Notes under the pieces: generated by a model | What the model saw: only the letters and a program-made list of their open reading frames with translations | Told to the model about the DNA's origin: nothing | Database searches by the model: none | Made by a program: the position numbers and the translations under genes | Part shown: one piece after another, positions 1 to 13,300 of the stretch | Layout of the letters: each line of letters opens with the position of its first letter | Position numbering within the stretch: position 1 is the stretch's first letter | From: Bolinopsis microptera | Lineage: Eukaryota > Ctenophora > Tentaculata > Lobata > Bolinopsidae | NCBI RefSeq assembly: GCF_026151205.1 | Contig: NC_087079.1 | Span: forward strand, 14,012,445-14,076,444 | DNA: 64,000 nucleotides | Direction: 5' to 3'

Positions 1-129
1 CCTGGGGCACACCTGGGGCACATCTCGGGCACATCTCGGGCAAAACTATACTACTATATGATGATAGATATCATTATTTATATTACTTATATTGGTGACA
101 GTATTAAACTATATGTATGAGCAATATAA

Positions 130-590
130 TTTAATTTAAGGACAACGCCCCAAACACTTATACCATAACTGAGATGTGATTCAAAGAGAGCATTATATAT
201 TTTCAAATATAGTTCACCAGAATCGAGTGTCGAATTCTACAGATTGCACCAGTCATGGACCGAAGTTTTTTACGAATGTAGTACATATGGGCAGCCCAGT
301 TTAACTTACTATCTATTACAATACCTAGGAATTTGGTATCCTTGACTTTAGTAATAACCTTACCATCGATGAATATTGACCTAGACTCATCTAGCAGGTT
401 AGCACTTTAGCAAATGGTCTGGTCCTAGCACAGGTCTCATCATATTCAGAGGCAGATTTAAAATGGATCATGTAGCAACATTTAGTCATATTGATATGGA
501 GTAGATTACATTTCATGTAAATCGACACATGTTTAAGAACTAAGAACTTCATTGACACCACTCCATCATATATAATCATCCCTTCACAAC
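130..590 (-). pseudogene. LINE reverse-transcriptase relic
   Basis: Read on the minus strand, about 320-200 encodes the segment just downstream of the RT catalytic core of many LINEs (KFLGIVIDSKLNWAAHMYYI), followed by an Arg/Lys helix. After a frameshift near 195 it continues with the KIYNALFESHLSYGISVWG block. The stretch to about 590 carries further LINE-like residues. Frameshifts and stops break the frame, so this is a dead fragment. It resembles jockey/CR1-type LINEs, but the clade is not resolved. Confidence 0.7.
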
Positions 591-1254
591 ATCATCACTA
601 GCTGAAGACGATTAACACATTTATTTTGAAAGCTCCTGCGAAAAAAAACTTTTCGTATCTCTTATACGTTTTGAAACAAATCCCCCTCCATGAAGCTAAG
701 ATCATTAACTTATACCACCCTATAGAAACAAGAAGTTATACTAACACTGTCTTGTCTTAAAGTTTTACTCGCAAATTGTCCTTCATGATTAAAGCAAACG
801 TACTTGATTCTAGTAGCCCCTACCTCCTCGAACTCTACGCAGTTGTTGAATGTACTGTGTTATTGTTATTTGTTCTATGGAAGCTATAAGTCTCTTTGAT
901 TATTACAATACAATGGGTCGTTCACATATTATATAATCAATATTTTAGCAATTTTTAATCAACCGTAATGATTTGGGAACCCCCTCCCCCCTCGGTTGAT
1001 TACGTTATATGTGAACGAACCCTAATCCCAAACTTAACCCCTCAAGAACTGAGCAGACTTATTTTCTAGTTACCATATGAGTAGCATGTTCTTATTGTTA
1101 TTTTACTCAATTCTAAGATCATTAGCTTACACCACCTTAGTCCCTACCTCCTCGGACGTACTTGATTCTAGCTCCTACCTCCTCGAACGTACTTGATTCT
1201 AGTAGCCCCTACCTCCTCGAACTCTACGCAGTTGTTGAGTGTACAAAATAAATA
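591..1254. repeat. Gene-free stretch with short tandem duplications
   Basis: No gene seen. A motif containing cctacctcctcgaac and gtacttgattctagtag recurs at about 800-850, 1143-1175 and 1180-1245, so a unit of 50-100 bp was locally duplicated. A MITE with ggtcgttcacatatta ends lies at 915-1022. Confidence 0.6.
915..1022. mobile_element. MITE of the ggggtcgttcacatatta family
   Basis: The ends gggtcgttcacatatta and tatgtgaacgaaccc are inverted repeats. The core holds a C-rich block (ccccctcccccctc) next to a second inverted motif (ggttgattacgt). Further family members lie at 2001-2043, 19056-19220 and 44530-44699. It is non-autonomous and has no coding capacity. Confidence 0.7.
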
Positions 1255-2000
1255 CAGGGTGGCCCAAAAGTGACTACCCACACGCAACCTTTTAATAACT
1301 CACGTAATTCGTCTTCAAATTGCTCCAAAATTTCAGAGATTATAGATATGGTCAAACTTAGATTTCCTGAAAGTTTCGTAAGCCGCGCCCAATTACAGTG
1401 GGCGTGGCGTGACACTCCCTCTTTTTCACTATTGTCTTCATAAAATGAGAACGCTTTAAGCTAAGAACTCCAAATTTTTTGCACACATTTGGCTTGATAA
1501 TTTAAAACCTTTCCCAAAGTTTCAAGTTTATTGTTCAAAATTTGGCTGAGTTATGACCATTTCAAAATTCATCGGATACGTGATCCGAGCACTCAGTCAG
1601 TGATGGGTGACCGACAACTGAACCCAATTGAACCTAGTTCCCACGCAGTTAACAGGTACCCAATCAGCTTAATTGGGTGACCAATCAGCTTAAATCCCAA
1701 AACGACAACTGAACCCAGGTCATATCACAACTGCACTGAAATCAGAAATACGACAACTGAACCCAACGATCAGATTTTCAGGTTCTCCTTCTTCGCAGGG
1801 GACTGTGGTCATTATCACTATAGGATAGATCATGACCACTGTAATTTAGAGCATTGGAGCCCTGTGCTTACCCCGGTAAAATATTAATAAGTGGAGAAAA
1901 ACGTTAAACTTCGTTTTCTCCGCATTTGGTGAATCGTTTTGTTGCTTGTATGAAGGCGATCCTTGGTAGTGAGAACTTATCTACTATGTCTGTCACACTA

Positions 2001-2043
2001 AGGGGTCGTACACATATTACGTAACAATATGTGAACGACCCCT
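2001..2043. mobile_element. 43-bp hairpin MITE relic inside the mariner
   Basis: Two ends of the aggggtcgt-cacatattacgt family are fused almost end to end with virtually no interior, flanked by TA on each side. It sits in the mariner interior, so it inserted later or is an internal deletion product. Confidence 0.6.
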
Positions 2044-2451
2044 TAGGTAGAAGAAGTCAAAGTATCCTCCTCGTTGGTAAGACCACTTCGGGCACTAGCC
2101 AATAAATTTTTGTTGAATATTATAAATAGAAACCAGGCAGCAGCTAAACGGTATTTGGAAACCTGTTTATCTGTTAGTTATTTCTAACTGACGATTGGGT
2201 TCAGTTGTCGTTTCAAAGTTAATTAGGTAGACTGATTGGGTTTAAGATTATTTTCCCAAGCTACCCTGTCTAGAAAAAGTCCAAGTTGGGTTCAGTTGTC
2301 CGGTAGTCGTAGTGATCTCTGCACTTGGTTAATGGCCTGTTTGGCTCACATGCACAGCTTGATTGGTTGCAGGGCTTGTTAGCCCTGCTAGTCACAGGTT
2401 TGTTCCTTACAATCGATAAAAAGGAACGAACTATCCATTGAATCATCGAAA

Positions 2452-3012
2452 ATGGTTCACTATCCTCCCTATACTGCGGAACAACGATGGTTTGTCTACC
2501 TGAAGAAAGAGAATGGGGAGTTCTGCCCTCAGCTTAAACGACAATTTCAAATGAAATTCAACCGACCATCTCTTTGCCGGAAAAGCTGCTTTGATATGCA
2601 TCACAAGATCAAGTTCACTTTTTCTGCAAACGATCGGCGAAGAGTCGGCAGAAGACGACTGCGAGGACCGAAGAAAACATCACCATGGTTGTTTGTGACG
2701 TGATGGATACACCTAAAATTGGCACCCGAAAACGAGCTCCTGCCTTAGACCTCAGCAGAACATCCCTTCAACGAATCCTAAAGCGAGATCTTTCTAACCG
2801 GGCCTATCGGATCACAAAGAAACACCAACTTTTATACCGTGATTCCTGACTTTCCTAAAAAAGTCACGATCTGGTGCGCCATTAGTTCTCGTGGAATCCT
2901 AGGACCTTACTTTTACGAAGAATTTGGTGTTTTCCTGTCTAGCAAAGTCATTATCGCCATCGGTATCCAATCAATCATGATCAGGTCGTCATCTCCTCAG
3001 TATGTTTGGTAA
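2452..3012 (+). pseudogene. Decayed mariner transposase
   Basis: The first 83 codons (2452-2703) begin MVHYPPYTAEQRWFVYLKKE, like the N-terminal helix-turn-helix of invertebrate mariner transposases. After a frameshift, residues such as SRTSLQRILKRDL match the second helix-turn-helix. Around 2850-2920 the block VTIWCAISSRGILGPYFYEE matches the region of the second catalytic Asp. Large parts of the DDE domain are missing and there are several stops, so no functional enzyme is made. Confidence 0.75.
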
Positions 3013-3446
3013 AGCCTAATGAACCTCATTAATACACGCTAACACCTTACTCTTGATCAGAGTGACGAGATCACTGATTGAGTGCAGAGATCACTGACTG
3101 AGTGATTGCCTCGGATCACGTATCCGATGAATTTTGAAATGGTCATAACTCAGCCAAATTTTGAACAATGAACTTGAAACTTTGGGAAAGGTTTTAAATT
3201 ATCAAGCCAAATGTGTGCAAAAAATGTGGAGTTCTTAGCTTAAAGCGTTCTCATTTTATGAAGACAATAGTGAAAAAGAGGGAGTGTCACGCCACGCCCA
3301 CTGTAATTGGGCGTAGCTTACGAAACTTTCAGGACATCTAAGTTTGACCATATCTATAATCTCTGAAATTTTGGTGCAATTTGGAGACAAATTACGTGAG
3401 TTATTAAGAGGTTGCGTGTGGGTAGTCACTTTTGGGCCACCCTGTA

Positions 3447-4398
3447 TATACCCAGTCCTAAGCACAAGAGGACTGCACCAGCGAACAGCACTTTGCCTTT
3501 ACACTTAGCTAACTTGTACTTGTACTACAAGTTGCATCTTCAAGTTGTAGATGCGATACTTCATAAGTCATACTGCCATAGATTGGTTCATAATTTATCT
3601 TTCATCTACCAGTATATATACTACCCTTGCAAGCTTACGACACGAAAGTCTCGCGTCCCTTAATACTAGAACCACCCCCATTAGCAAGAACTCCCGTATC
3701 TTGTGTGATCTACGAGTCGAGCAGACAAATCTTAAATATCATTTTAACTTCTTAATGTACAGTTACATCTACTGGTGGATCACACCACTAAATAATAAAT
3801 ATGTCACTATTTGGTGATATGATCTGACCCCTAATTAGTAATTATTGGGGTCCCCCTTTATAGTCGGTCTCTCGTCAGCTGCACTGCTCCGGTCATATTT
3901 GTTCTAAAAACCTCACAAATCTGTCTCGGGCATTTTAAGATTAAACAGCACCTTTAGATTAAACAATACGATATTTTTGGAACAAAATAAAGCAGTGTAG
4001 AGTTCGATTGTTGAGACATGATGAGTTCAGCTATCCCTTTTAAAAGAGCTGCTCTATGCAGTTCAGTAACATTCAGTTCTGCTCCAGGGACTTTGAGCCT
4101 CGTGGACGATAATTCAGTAACTCATTTTTGTCGTGAATTTCACACAGTACTACTATAACCAGAGGCTACTGATCGCTTACAATTACAAAAACTTGGTTAC
4201 TATCTTAACAAGTTTTTGTTTGTATATATTTTTAGTATACATTGGCTGGTACTACTATATAGGTACTACGGGCTAGTATAGTGGTTTGTTATTATAATTC
4301 ATTCAATTTTTATTGTGGCACGAAGGTCAGTTTCCACTAGGAAATTCGTTTTTTACCCTTTTTACAATATTCTACTTTCCAGAATAGCAGCATACAGA
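3447..4398 (+). other. Intergenic region upstream of the secreted-protein gene
   Basis: I see no convincing gene. TATA-like sequences near 4224-4230 and 4255-4260 and a pyrimidine tract at 4350-4375 precede the first coding exon at 4399, so the core promoter or a 5'UTR splice site may lie here. This cannot be confirmed without transcripts. Confidence 0.3.
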
Positions 4399-7300
4399 AT
4401 GAACATGTCTCTCAAAATCATTGTGGTCACTGCTTTGATGCTTTTAGCAGTCAGTGCAGTTCTTGGAACAGGTAGGAAAATGACCGAATAATGCATGTTC
4501 AATGCAATGTTGATTTTAACTTTTATAATCGTATATTTCACTCAAGTTTAATATTTTGCTTTATACAGATCTCAGATCTGCGAATTTCCAATGTTTTTTT
4601 CGTTAGTTAGGTACTTAACTCAATAATTAGATGGTGTGATCTGTCACCTGTCATAGTTTTCTAGGAAATAAATAAGTCTAGTAACAAACAAATTAACCCG
4701 CTCCAATACTGACATCTAAAATAAAAACAGTCGCCTGCAGACCGACTTACTCCGGCCATTAAGGTTTTAACCATTTAAATACCGAACCAATAACGTTTCT
4801 CAATGACTTTTTGTGAAACTTGATTTCAAGACAGCTGTTTGTTGACCAACAAACTATAGGGCCCGTGACCGAACTTTTGAGTGGGTTCCATACTCATGGT
4901 CCCCACCGGTGCCCGCGGGACAACCACGCCCATATTTGCTCAATTTTTAGCTTAATTTTGCCAAATCACCTTAACATGGTAGATGGGAGACCGAAGGGAT
5001 GATCTCCACATTTCTTTCAAGGTCCCGGAAATATCTTTCTTGTATTCAATAAGACATTTTGCCTTATTGTTAAACTTCTTTATAAACATGAAGATAATCA
5101 ACCCAGCAACACGCACAATACAAAAACTTTCAGATCAATACAATTGATTGCAGTATTGCAGTTATAAGGTAAACTGCCACCTGCATTTGAATAGAAGGTC
5201 AAGGGTTCGAATCCCAGTGTCAAATAGCTATAAAGATATGTGGATCTACCTTACGTCATTACAATGTGTGGCAGTATCGAGATAGCCCGACCACTGGTCC
5301 GCGGACCACTGTCCGCGGACCACTGTCTGCGGACCACTGTCCGCGGACACCTGTCTACCAGATCATATTACTGTATAATAACAGTATCCCCTGAATCAAG
5401 CAACAGGTGTTTGTGAATAGTTGATTGGTTACCAGATCATATGAATGGTATGTATGGTATCTTGGATGCAATTAGTTACGACTAGCATAATTAATTGTAG
5501 CGTAGTAAATTACTGGATCAAACTATTGATTACGATTCAAATGTGGTCTCTCGGATATAATTAGTTACGAATAATATTGATTGCTCAATGAAATAAATGA
5601 TTACGATTAAAATGTGGTATATAAGTCGTTCGTTTTTGGTGAAGTATTATCAGTTGCCATCATCAACAACAACAACTATTCCAATTCCTGACATGGTACT
5701 CTTCTGTCTAATGGACGAAATCAATGGACCCACCGCCTCCCTAGAGAATGCTCGAGACTTCCTATTCCTTGACACCACCGCTGATTGGAATTCGCGTGCG
5801 ATGATGTGAACCCTGCTGGATTCAGGGGATTACACAGGATTACACAGGATTACACAGGATTAAAATTAAATTATAGATCCATTATCATGGACCGTCATAA
5901 TTGTACAGAGATTAATGAAAACATTCATCTTTCCTTGAAGTCAGGGCCAGGGTTATCCTTAAATCTTAATAATGACTAATTCGCGAGGTTCTCACCAAGT
6001 TGATAGTAAAATTGTTTAAGTTTCGTGCATTTGAATTACGTTGACGCATATCTTCGGTGAAGCTATTTCGCTCTTCGGAGCAGCGAAGGAAATAAGTGCA
6101 CACACAATTGACAGCATAGGAGCGCCTTTCTTGAAATTGAATATACTGTGGGGTGTTTGGTTGAATATTAAGTGAACGGTGGCAGTGAATATGGAGGCTC
6201 TGGTGATTTTGAGGAATTACAGTTGAGTTAGGAGACAAAATTTCCATAAGATGGACTTTGAGATTTGTTTCATTGATATTGCTTGGGTCGGTGATATCAG
6301 TGCTTATTTCAATGAGTGGCATTTGAGAAAGATTTTTGACTAATTTCGACCTCTGTTTTGAATACAAGTCACATATGTAGAGAACATGTGACTCGTCTTC
6401 GATGGTCTCGACACCCATACTTGATTGACACCAGGCACATAGTCTTTGCTCACGGGGTGTGTTGGAGTATCTGCCTTTTTCAATATGGAGATCATGGGCG
6501 CTGATTCTAAGTTTTGTGGTGCTATAACGACGAGAGAAGCCTTTGCATAAGTGTAAGTAGGGCTCTCGTTTAAAGGTGTGTTTGATTGAGTGATAGAATG
6601 AGAGTTTAGAAGAAGTAGATTTCTGATATTCCCAACATTTTTTGAATTGATTGGTTAGAGCTTCGATGATGTTAGGAATTCTATACTTTTTGCTGCATAG
6701 TGGTTTGATACATTGACTAAAATTTGACTGATTTTTGAGGGAGTCTTTTAATAATTTGTGATCACTTACAGGGTTGGGCTCGGCTTTGTTGGCTGCATTT
6801 GTATTGAGAATTCGGTGCGCGGTTACGTGATCTAGTTTGTAAATTTCATCTAGTTCAAGGAGGGGTTTTATGTATCGATACCAAGGTAAGTTTAGTGATT
6901 TTTGTTCTTTTACGGCTGCAGTTACAAACGAATTCGACTTTGATTTTGTATTTAGCCTTTTGAAGTAATTTAATGTTAAGCGAATTGATTGATAAATCAG
7001 AGGAATTCTCCCTGTCTCTCCCCATACACCTACATTTGATGCTTTACGATGGACTCCCAATGCCCATTTTAGGAATGAAATATGCACTCTTTCTTGCAGA
7101 GAGGCGCTGATTTTTTTAAGTAAGTTAGTAGCGGTTGCTTCTGTCGAGTTAATCGTTTTGCAAAGAGATTTGTTGATCGTACTAGTGGGTGTCCATATTG
7201 GAGCACCATATAATAAAATGGGCTTGATGAGAGAGTCGAACAGTGTAAGGAGTGCTTTAAAAGATAACTTTGATCGCATGACAACCCTTTTCAGGCCAAA

Positions 7301-10300
7301 AAATGCACGCATTGCTTTGGTTTTAAGGTTTTGTTGAGCGATCTGCACTTGACCCGATTGATGAAGTTCAAATCCAAGGTAACAATAACTGTCGACAATT
7401 TCAAGATTAGATCCGTTGAGTGTAAATTTGATGTTTTGTACGTCCTGTTTTAACGCTTTCTTACCAAAGATGACTGCTTGAGTTTTGAGTTCATTGATTT
7501 CAATGCCCCACTCCTTACAAAAATTACCGAGAATATTAAGTTGCATTTGAGTGGTTTCCTGGTCGAGTGAAAGGAGTATAAGGTCATCCGCCCACAGCAG
7601 GTGGCTAACAGTAATATTTGAAAGTACGGGGCAATTTGGAAAGTCTAGGAGGCAGGACATATCACTGAGAAAAACTTTAAAAAGGTCAGGTGAGAGTGGG
7701 TGTCCTTGTTCTGTACCTTTACGTATCTGAAAGCGTTTACTGAGATGACCAGATAATTTTATGTAAGCGTACGAGTTTGAGTACATATTTTTGAGGACAT
7801 TGTAAAAGTTTCCAGTTATGCCATTTTTTGCGAGTTTGAGGAAAAGGGCTTGACGGCAGACTGAGTCGAATGCTTTTTTAAAATCAACAAATACTGCATA
7901 TACAGGTTTCCCCAAAAGTTTATATTTTGATGCTATAGTTTTCATGGTTAGTATGTGATCGTATGTTTGAGCTTTCTTTGTGAAGCCTAATTGGTTAGGT
8001 GGATCAGGGCAGTTTTCAGAGCGGAAGTGAATGAGTCGTTCTAAGAGAATAGTTGAGAAGAGTTTTCCTATGACACTGCTGACAGCAACTGCACGGTAGT
8101 TGTCAGGATCCGATTTATTTCCCTTTTTATGAAGTGGAGATATGATGCTGACGTTCCAGGGATAAATTCCTTGTGAGAAGCAGGCGTTAAAGAGGTTCAA
8201 CATAATTAATTTATGATTGGTATCCAGAGATTTTATAATTTCATTATTAATCATGTCGAGCGAGGAAGCTTTACCATTTTTGAGGGATTTTATACTAGAG
8301 TCAAGTTCTGTTGTTGTGATTAAGCTGTTGAGTGACTCAGGATGAGTTGCACCTTGATTTATCAAGTCAGCTTGATCAATCATAGAAACTTTTTTATTTT
8401 CATTTATTGTTTTGTGGTTATCAGAATATAGGTTACCAAAAAAAGACTCGAATCTATTCATATCATGACTGTCAAAATTTAAAGTTTCCTTTTTCTGATT
8501 TTTTAGTTTTTTGAAAGATTGCCAGTTGAGAATTTTCCCCCCCTCTATGTCCTCATTCATACGTGCGAAGAATTCGTTTTTGGCAGAGTTCTTCAAACGC
8601 TTATAGCTACCCTTGACAAGATAATAGTTTTCACGTATAAGGTTGTTTGACGGGAATTTTGAGGTTGCATCTGTAGCTTTACGAAATTCTCTTTTACCTA
8701 ATCTCGTTTTCCAGTTAAACCAAGGTTTGTTTGAGGTGTGAGATTTTTTGGGTGGTTTGGTTTGTTTGAAACACTTCGAGGCCATGTCGCGAAGATGTTC
8801 TGAAAGTCGTTTGTTAATGTCTTTAAGTTCAGTTTCATAATTACGGACATTGTCAGCTAAATTATTTTGATTGGTGAGTAAGTCGATGTTCGATTGGAGT
8901 TCTTGGATTAAGGTCAATGATAGATTTTCTGACTGAGCTTCGAAAAAGTCGTCTTTGTTCTCTTCGTTGATAATGAATCTGGTTGGCGCTGTCTTATATG
9001 TGTCCTGTAATGGGGCACATTGGCTGATCGCGAATCTATTGCATTTTAATTCAGTACTGAGGGGCCTATGATCAGAATGTTCGGTGAATGTCAAGATTTT
9101 GAAGTAGTTGATTCTGATCTTTGTGGAGTTGGTCACTGCAATGTAATCAATAACGCTGCACCCATTTTTTTGGATACTTGTGAAGTTTCCTACAAGATCT
9201 CCTAGGGTACGGCCATTCAGAATAGTGAGTTGGTTATGTTTGACTAGGTTAAGAAAGTGTGTACCATAAGTATTTGTGATAGAGTCTAGTGAGTTTCGGG
9301 GGAGAAAGTTGTCAGGCTCATAATCGTCTGGTAAGGGAACAACGTTGGTTGAGTCTTCTCTTATCATACCCGTTTTTTGTCCTATACGAGAGTTAAAGTC
9401 CCCACACAGTATGACTTCGCCCTCCTCCCGAAGTTCGTTTACAACGTCTTCAATGTTTTTTAAAGCATCTTTGCCATTGTCAGTCGGGTTTGAGGCTGAT
9501 GAATTAAATGGTCTAATGTAAACGTTAACTATGAATGTATCTTCTGATAGGTTAAAGAAATCCTTGTCTAGTCGACAAACAAGGTAGTCTGAACACTCTG
9601 TATTCTTGATAAACTCAATCCCTTCAATAAGCTCATTTTTTATGAGGATACCGACACCTCCTGATTTACCGTCTTTCCTTATGTTGCAGATTGATCGATA
9701 TCCTACCAAGTGAACCTCTCTCCTAATTTCCTGAAGACAGGCTATGTCATGATCTTTGATAACATTTTGAAATGATTTTATTTCAAATTTGCTCCCATCT
9801 ACTGATGAAGGCGATTGGATATTCCAAGAAAGTATTTTTATGCTATTTTTATTAATTGAAACCTGTGTATTTTTTTGTGTGTTTTTAGTCATGGTATAAT
9901 GTGTATAAATGAGAATATATATTATGTGAGTGTAATCACGTTCGACTAAGAGGCGAAGGTTCCAATCCACCTGTAGAACGGATTTTCTTTGGCTTGTTGA
10001 GAACCAATCTTGTCATTTCATGGATACTGTGACGGAAGTTTCCTAGAATGACCTCTTTGCCTCTTGTTGAAAGGTGGACTCCATCGTTCGTGAGATACTC
10101 TCCTATCAGATGATTATCATGCATGAAGTTGGCGTTGGGGTTATAATATAAAGACCGCTCTTTGAAGGGTTTTCGTTCGTTTTTATTAGTTACGGTCACA
10201 AATTCCCAAATTGCATCCCTTATCTCACCAATCCTTGCGTTTGCTTCGTTGTCAGATGTCATTAGTGGCATTGAGAAGAATAACTTTGTACCTATCAGGG

Positions 10301-13300
10301 ATTCCTCTACGAATAGTGAAAATTGAAATATGTTGTCGAGACTTACTCTTAGGTCGAACTTTTGGTTGGCATCATTGACTCCTAGGTGAACATAGATGAA
10401 ATCAGGTTGTGTTCTTAATAATTCGTCTTTGACTTGTTGCTCTTTAAGTCCACCTGTGTCCCGCTTGTTGATTAGAGTCAATTCATGGTTCTTTCCGAGA
10501 GCATTCTTGGTGTCCATACCCTGGACATGTCTCAGGATTGAGTCTGAGATGAGGGTCGTCTTGAACACTTTTGAGGGCGTGGTGGATCCTGAAGTTTGAC
10601 GAGTGAAGTCGGAGTTCTGAGTCCTGGTGAAATTGGAGTTCTGAGTTCTGGTAAAGTTGGAGTTCTGAGCTTGAGTGGAGTTATGAGCTCGAGAAACCGA
10701 GGAAGTCATGCTGAATCCATTGTTTCTCCGGGACAGCAGGTTGTTTTCTCTACTATGAGTTCTTTGATCTCGAAAGGGTGAGGGAGGTTGGTAGGGTGGA
10801 GTGGGTGATAAATCATCGTCATTAGGGGAATAGTCAGGTGGGACATCGGTACTCGCGCCATTCCATCCTTCTGACTGAGTGACTATTTTGTGAATTTCTT
10901 TTATCAACTGTCCGTCTTCCCGAAAGAATGCACTGTTGTAGTAGTTTTTGAGGTCAAATTTTAGTTTTTGAACACTTTTGTCTACTTCGTCCGTTTTCGT
11001 TTCTGCTATGGAAATCTCCGTGAAAACCTCGTCTACTCTGTTTTTGATCCGTGTGGTAGCTGACAAATTTTTCTCCCAGAGGTCTTTGACCTTTTGCATT
11101 TCCTTCTTGCCCACCTCGAGGAGTTTTTCGATTTGCTGGATGCTAGTATCGGAGCATTTAAGGCTGTTAACCTCAGATGTAAGTTTCTCCAACTCCTGTT
11201 TAACGTCAATAACTTGGTTCTCGATAACCGTCTGGACCCATGCGAGAGAGGGGAGTTTCGAGTCTAAGTCCTTATTCAGAGAGGTCCTTGCTGGTTCTTC
11301 GGGTCTAGACATCACATTCATCATTCTTGCTCTCCTTTCTGTAACAGATCCTTCTGTGGAGCAACCATTCCTCGTTAGTTCCTCGTTGAGGATGGGTTCA
11401 GGAAGATGAGCAACACAAGCAATAAGTGTCTCGGGAGGGACCGTGTGGTTCTCCACAAGAATAACTGTCCTTTCGGTGTCTTCGGGAGATGTAGGGCCAA
11501 CGTTGAGATCATCTTTGTTTACATCCAGATGAAGTGAAGCATGGGTCTCAGAGCTAGAGGGCGACCTGATGATTGGATTACTATCCAACAAACTAGATCC
11601 GCCTTGCTCAGTTAAGTAAGAGGTCTGCGCTTCGATCAGTTTGATATCAGTAGCGCTGGTTGAGGTGATAACAATGTCAGGGATATCCGTCGTCTTGTTA
11701 AAGGTCATTTGTAGTCCATTATCTTTTTCTAAGTTAGAGTCAGGTCTAAAGGGATCATCTGCACTAAATCCTTGAGGTTGCTGATGTGTAATAATGTCAG
11801 GTATCTCCATCGTCTTGTTAAAGGTCAATTGTAGTCCATTATCTATTTCTAAGTTAGTAAAGTCAGGTCTAAAGGGATCATCTGCACTAAATCCACCATC
11901 TGTGGAAGATTGAGAGGGAGCCGTTTCTTGCAGAGATGAAACTGAGGTCTGGTCACTTACAAGATTTTCCTCGATCGCAGTTGAAGGGGATCCAATGAAA
12001 AAAAGAACAAGTTGTTCGTTTTGAATATCACTCTTTCCTTTAGGTATGGAATGCATGTACTCAAGAGTGGAATTTCCTGAGAGAACACACAGAGATCCTG
12101 AGTGCATGGGCACCAAATGGGTTACTTTAGTTCCCCGTTTCAGTTTGAGTGATCTTGGGGCCCCAAGAGAAAGAATGGCAACTGTGGGTTTCGCCCCATG
12201 TTTTCCAGCTAGTGTTTCGTAGGGGATATGATCGTTATAACTTGGGAGTCGCCTGATTACTATGTTGGTGATAGTTGTATTAAGTTCAAATATTGAGCTC
12301 GCTGACTTCTCGATTTTCTTGGTGAGGTAGCTGATCTGATTTCTAAGGTTACTCTCCGGGGTCGAGTCATCTGGATGACCCTCAGACTCTACGCAATCAT
12401 CTTCGATCTCCAGATCTATCTCTTGACGGCTACTCGTTTGGTTAGGGTAATTTGATATATCAATATTCAGCTCACTAAGCAGCAGTTCAGCGGCGTCGAA
12501 GTCAATAAAATCCTCGATGTAGTGTAAAGTACATTTCTTTTTCCTTTGATCCAGGATGTATACCCCGTTCTCTGTGATGGCCTTTGGTTTATTTGACTGT
12601 TTCTTTTTCCTCATTTCTTGACTTGAACTGCACTCACTGACACTCCTCTCACTGACACTCCTCTCACCTGCACTCCTCTCATTTGCACTACCAGATGCAC
12701 TGCTCTGCTCGGAGTAGCTCCTCATTCTGCGCGAAATCTTCTCTCCGGGATTCCAGTACGGACTTAAGGTTTTTGGTAAGCGAGGTGGTTGACTGCTTGA
12801 AAGAGTTTCCTTGGGGTGTGCTTTCTTAGGAGTGCTGTTTGAGTTCTGTGATCTGGAGTCATCGGTATGATCTTCTTCTCGGACCATAAAAACTTGAAGT
12901 TGCTGATTGAGGGATGGAGTAGGTAGATATCTTTTTTTCACCGTAACAAGCGTTGAACTGTAGGTATCCAAAGGTTCCAAATGAAATTTAGAGAATTCAA
13001 ATGAGCCGACGATAGAGCAAACGGCCAACATAAAAACAAATGTCAAAAAAACCTGATACCTTGTCAAAGTGTTTTTATACTTCAAAATTTGCTCCAAATT
13101 TTGCTCCAAATTTTGCTCCCAAATTTTATTATGGCACAGGATGTGTGAGGTTGGTGAGATGAAAGAATATTCGAGATTGGGCGTTTCTATGCTATCATAG
13201 AGATTACGCGGCACTTCGGCTCTGCCGCATTGGGTCGGACGGGTCTCGGAAAAAGCAAGCGCAGGTACACGAGCGCGACGAACGTGGCCACAAGCGAGGA

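Larger units (their letters stand above)
1255..3444 (+). mobile_element. Tc1/mariner element with ~350-bp terminal inverted repeats
   Basis: The ends begin CAGGGTGGCCCAAAAGTGAC and are flanked by TA at 1253-1254 and 3445-3446, the Tc1/mariner target signature. The inverted repeats run about 350 bp (1255-1604 and 3095-3444) with only scattered mismatches, far longer than a classical mariner TIR. The interior holds a decayed transposase (2452-3012) and, at about 1606-2303, sequence flanked by further inverted copies of cgacaactgaaccca, perhaps a nested insertion. The element looks immobile in cis but could have been mobilised in trans. Confidence 0.85.

Noticed and set aside
5185..5225. tRNA-like B-box ggttcgaatcc
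   Set aside because: No matching acceptor stem, D-arm or anticodon arm can be drawn around it; at best a decayed SINE head.
10978..11409. 143-codon frame antisense to LINE ORF1
   Set aside because: Shadow of ORF1; no domain and no independent signals.
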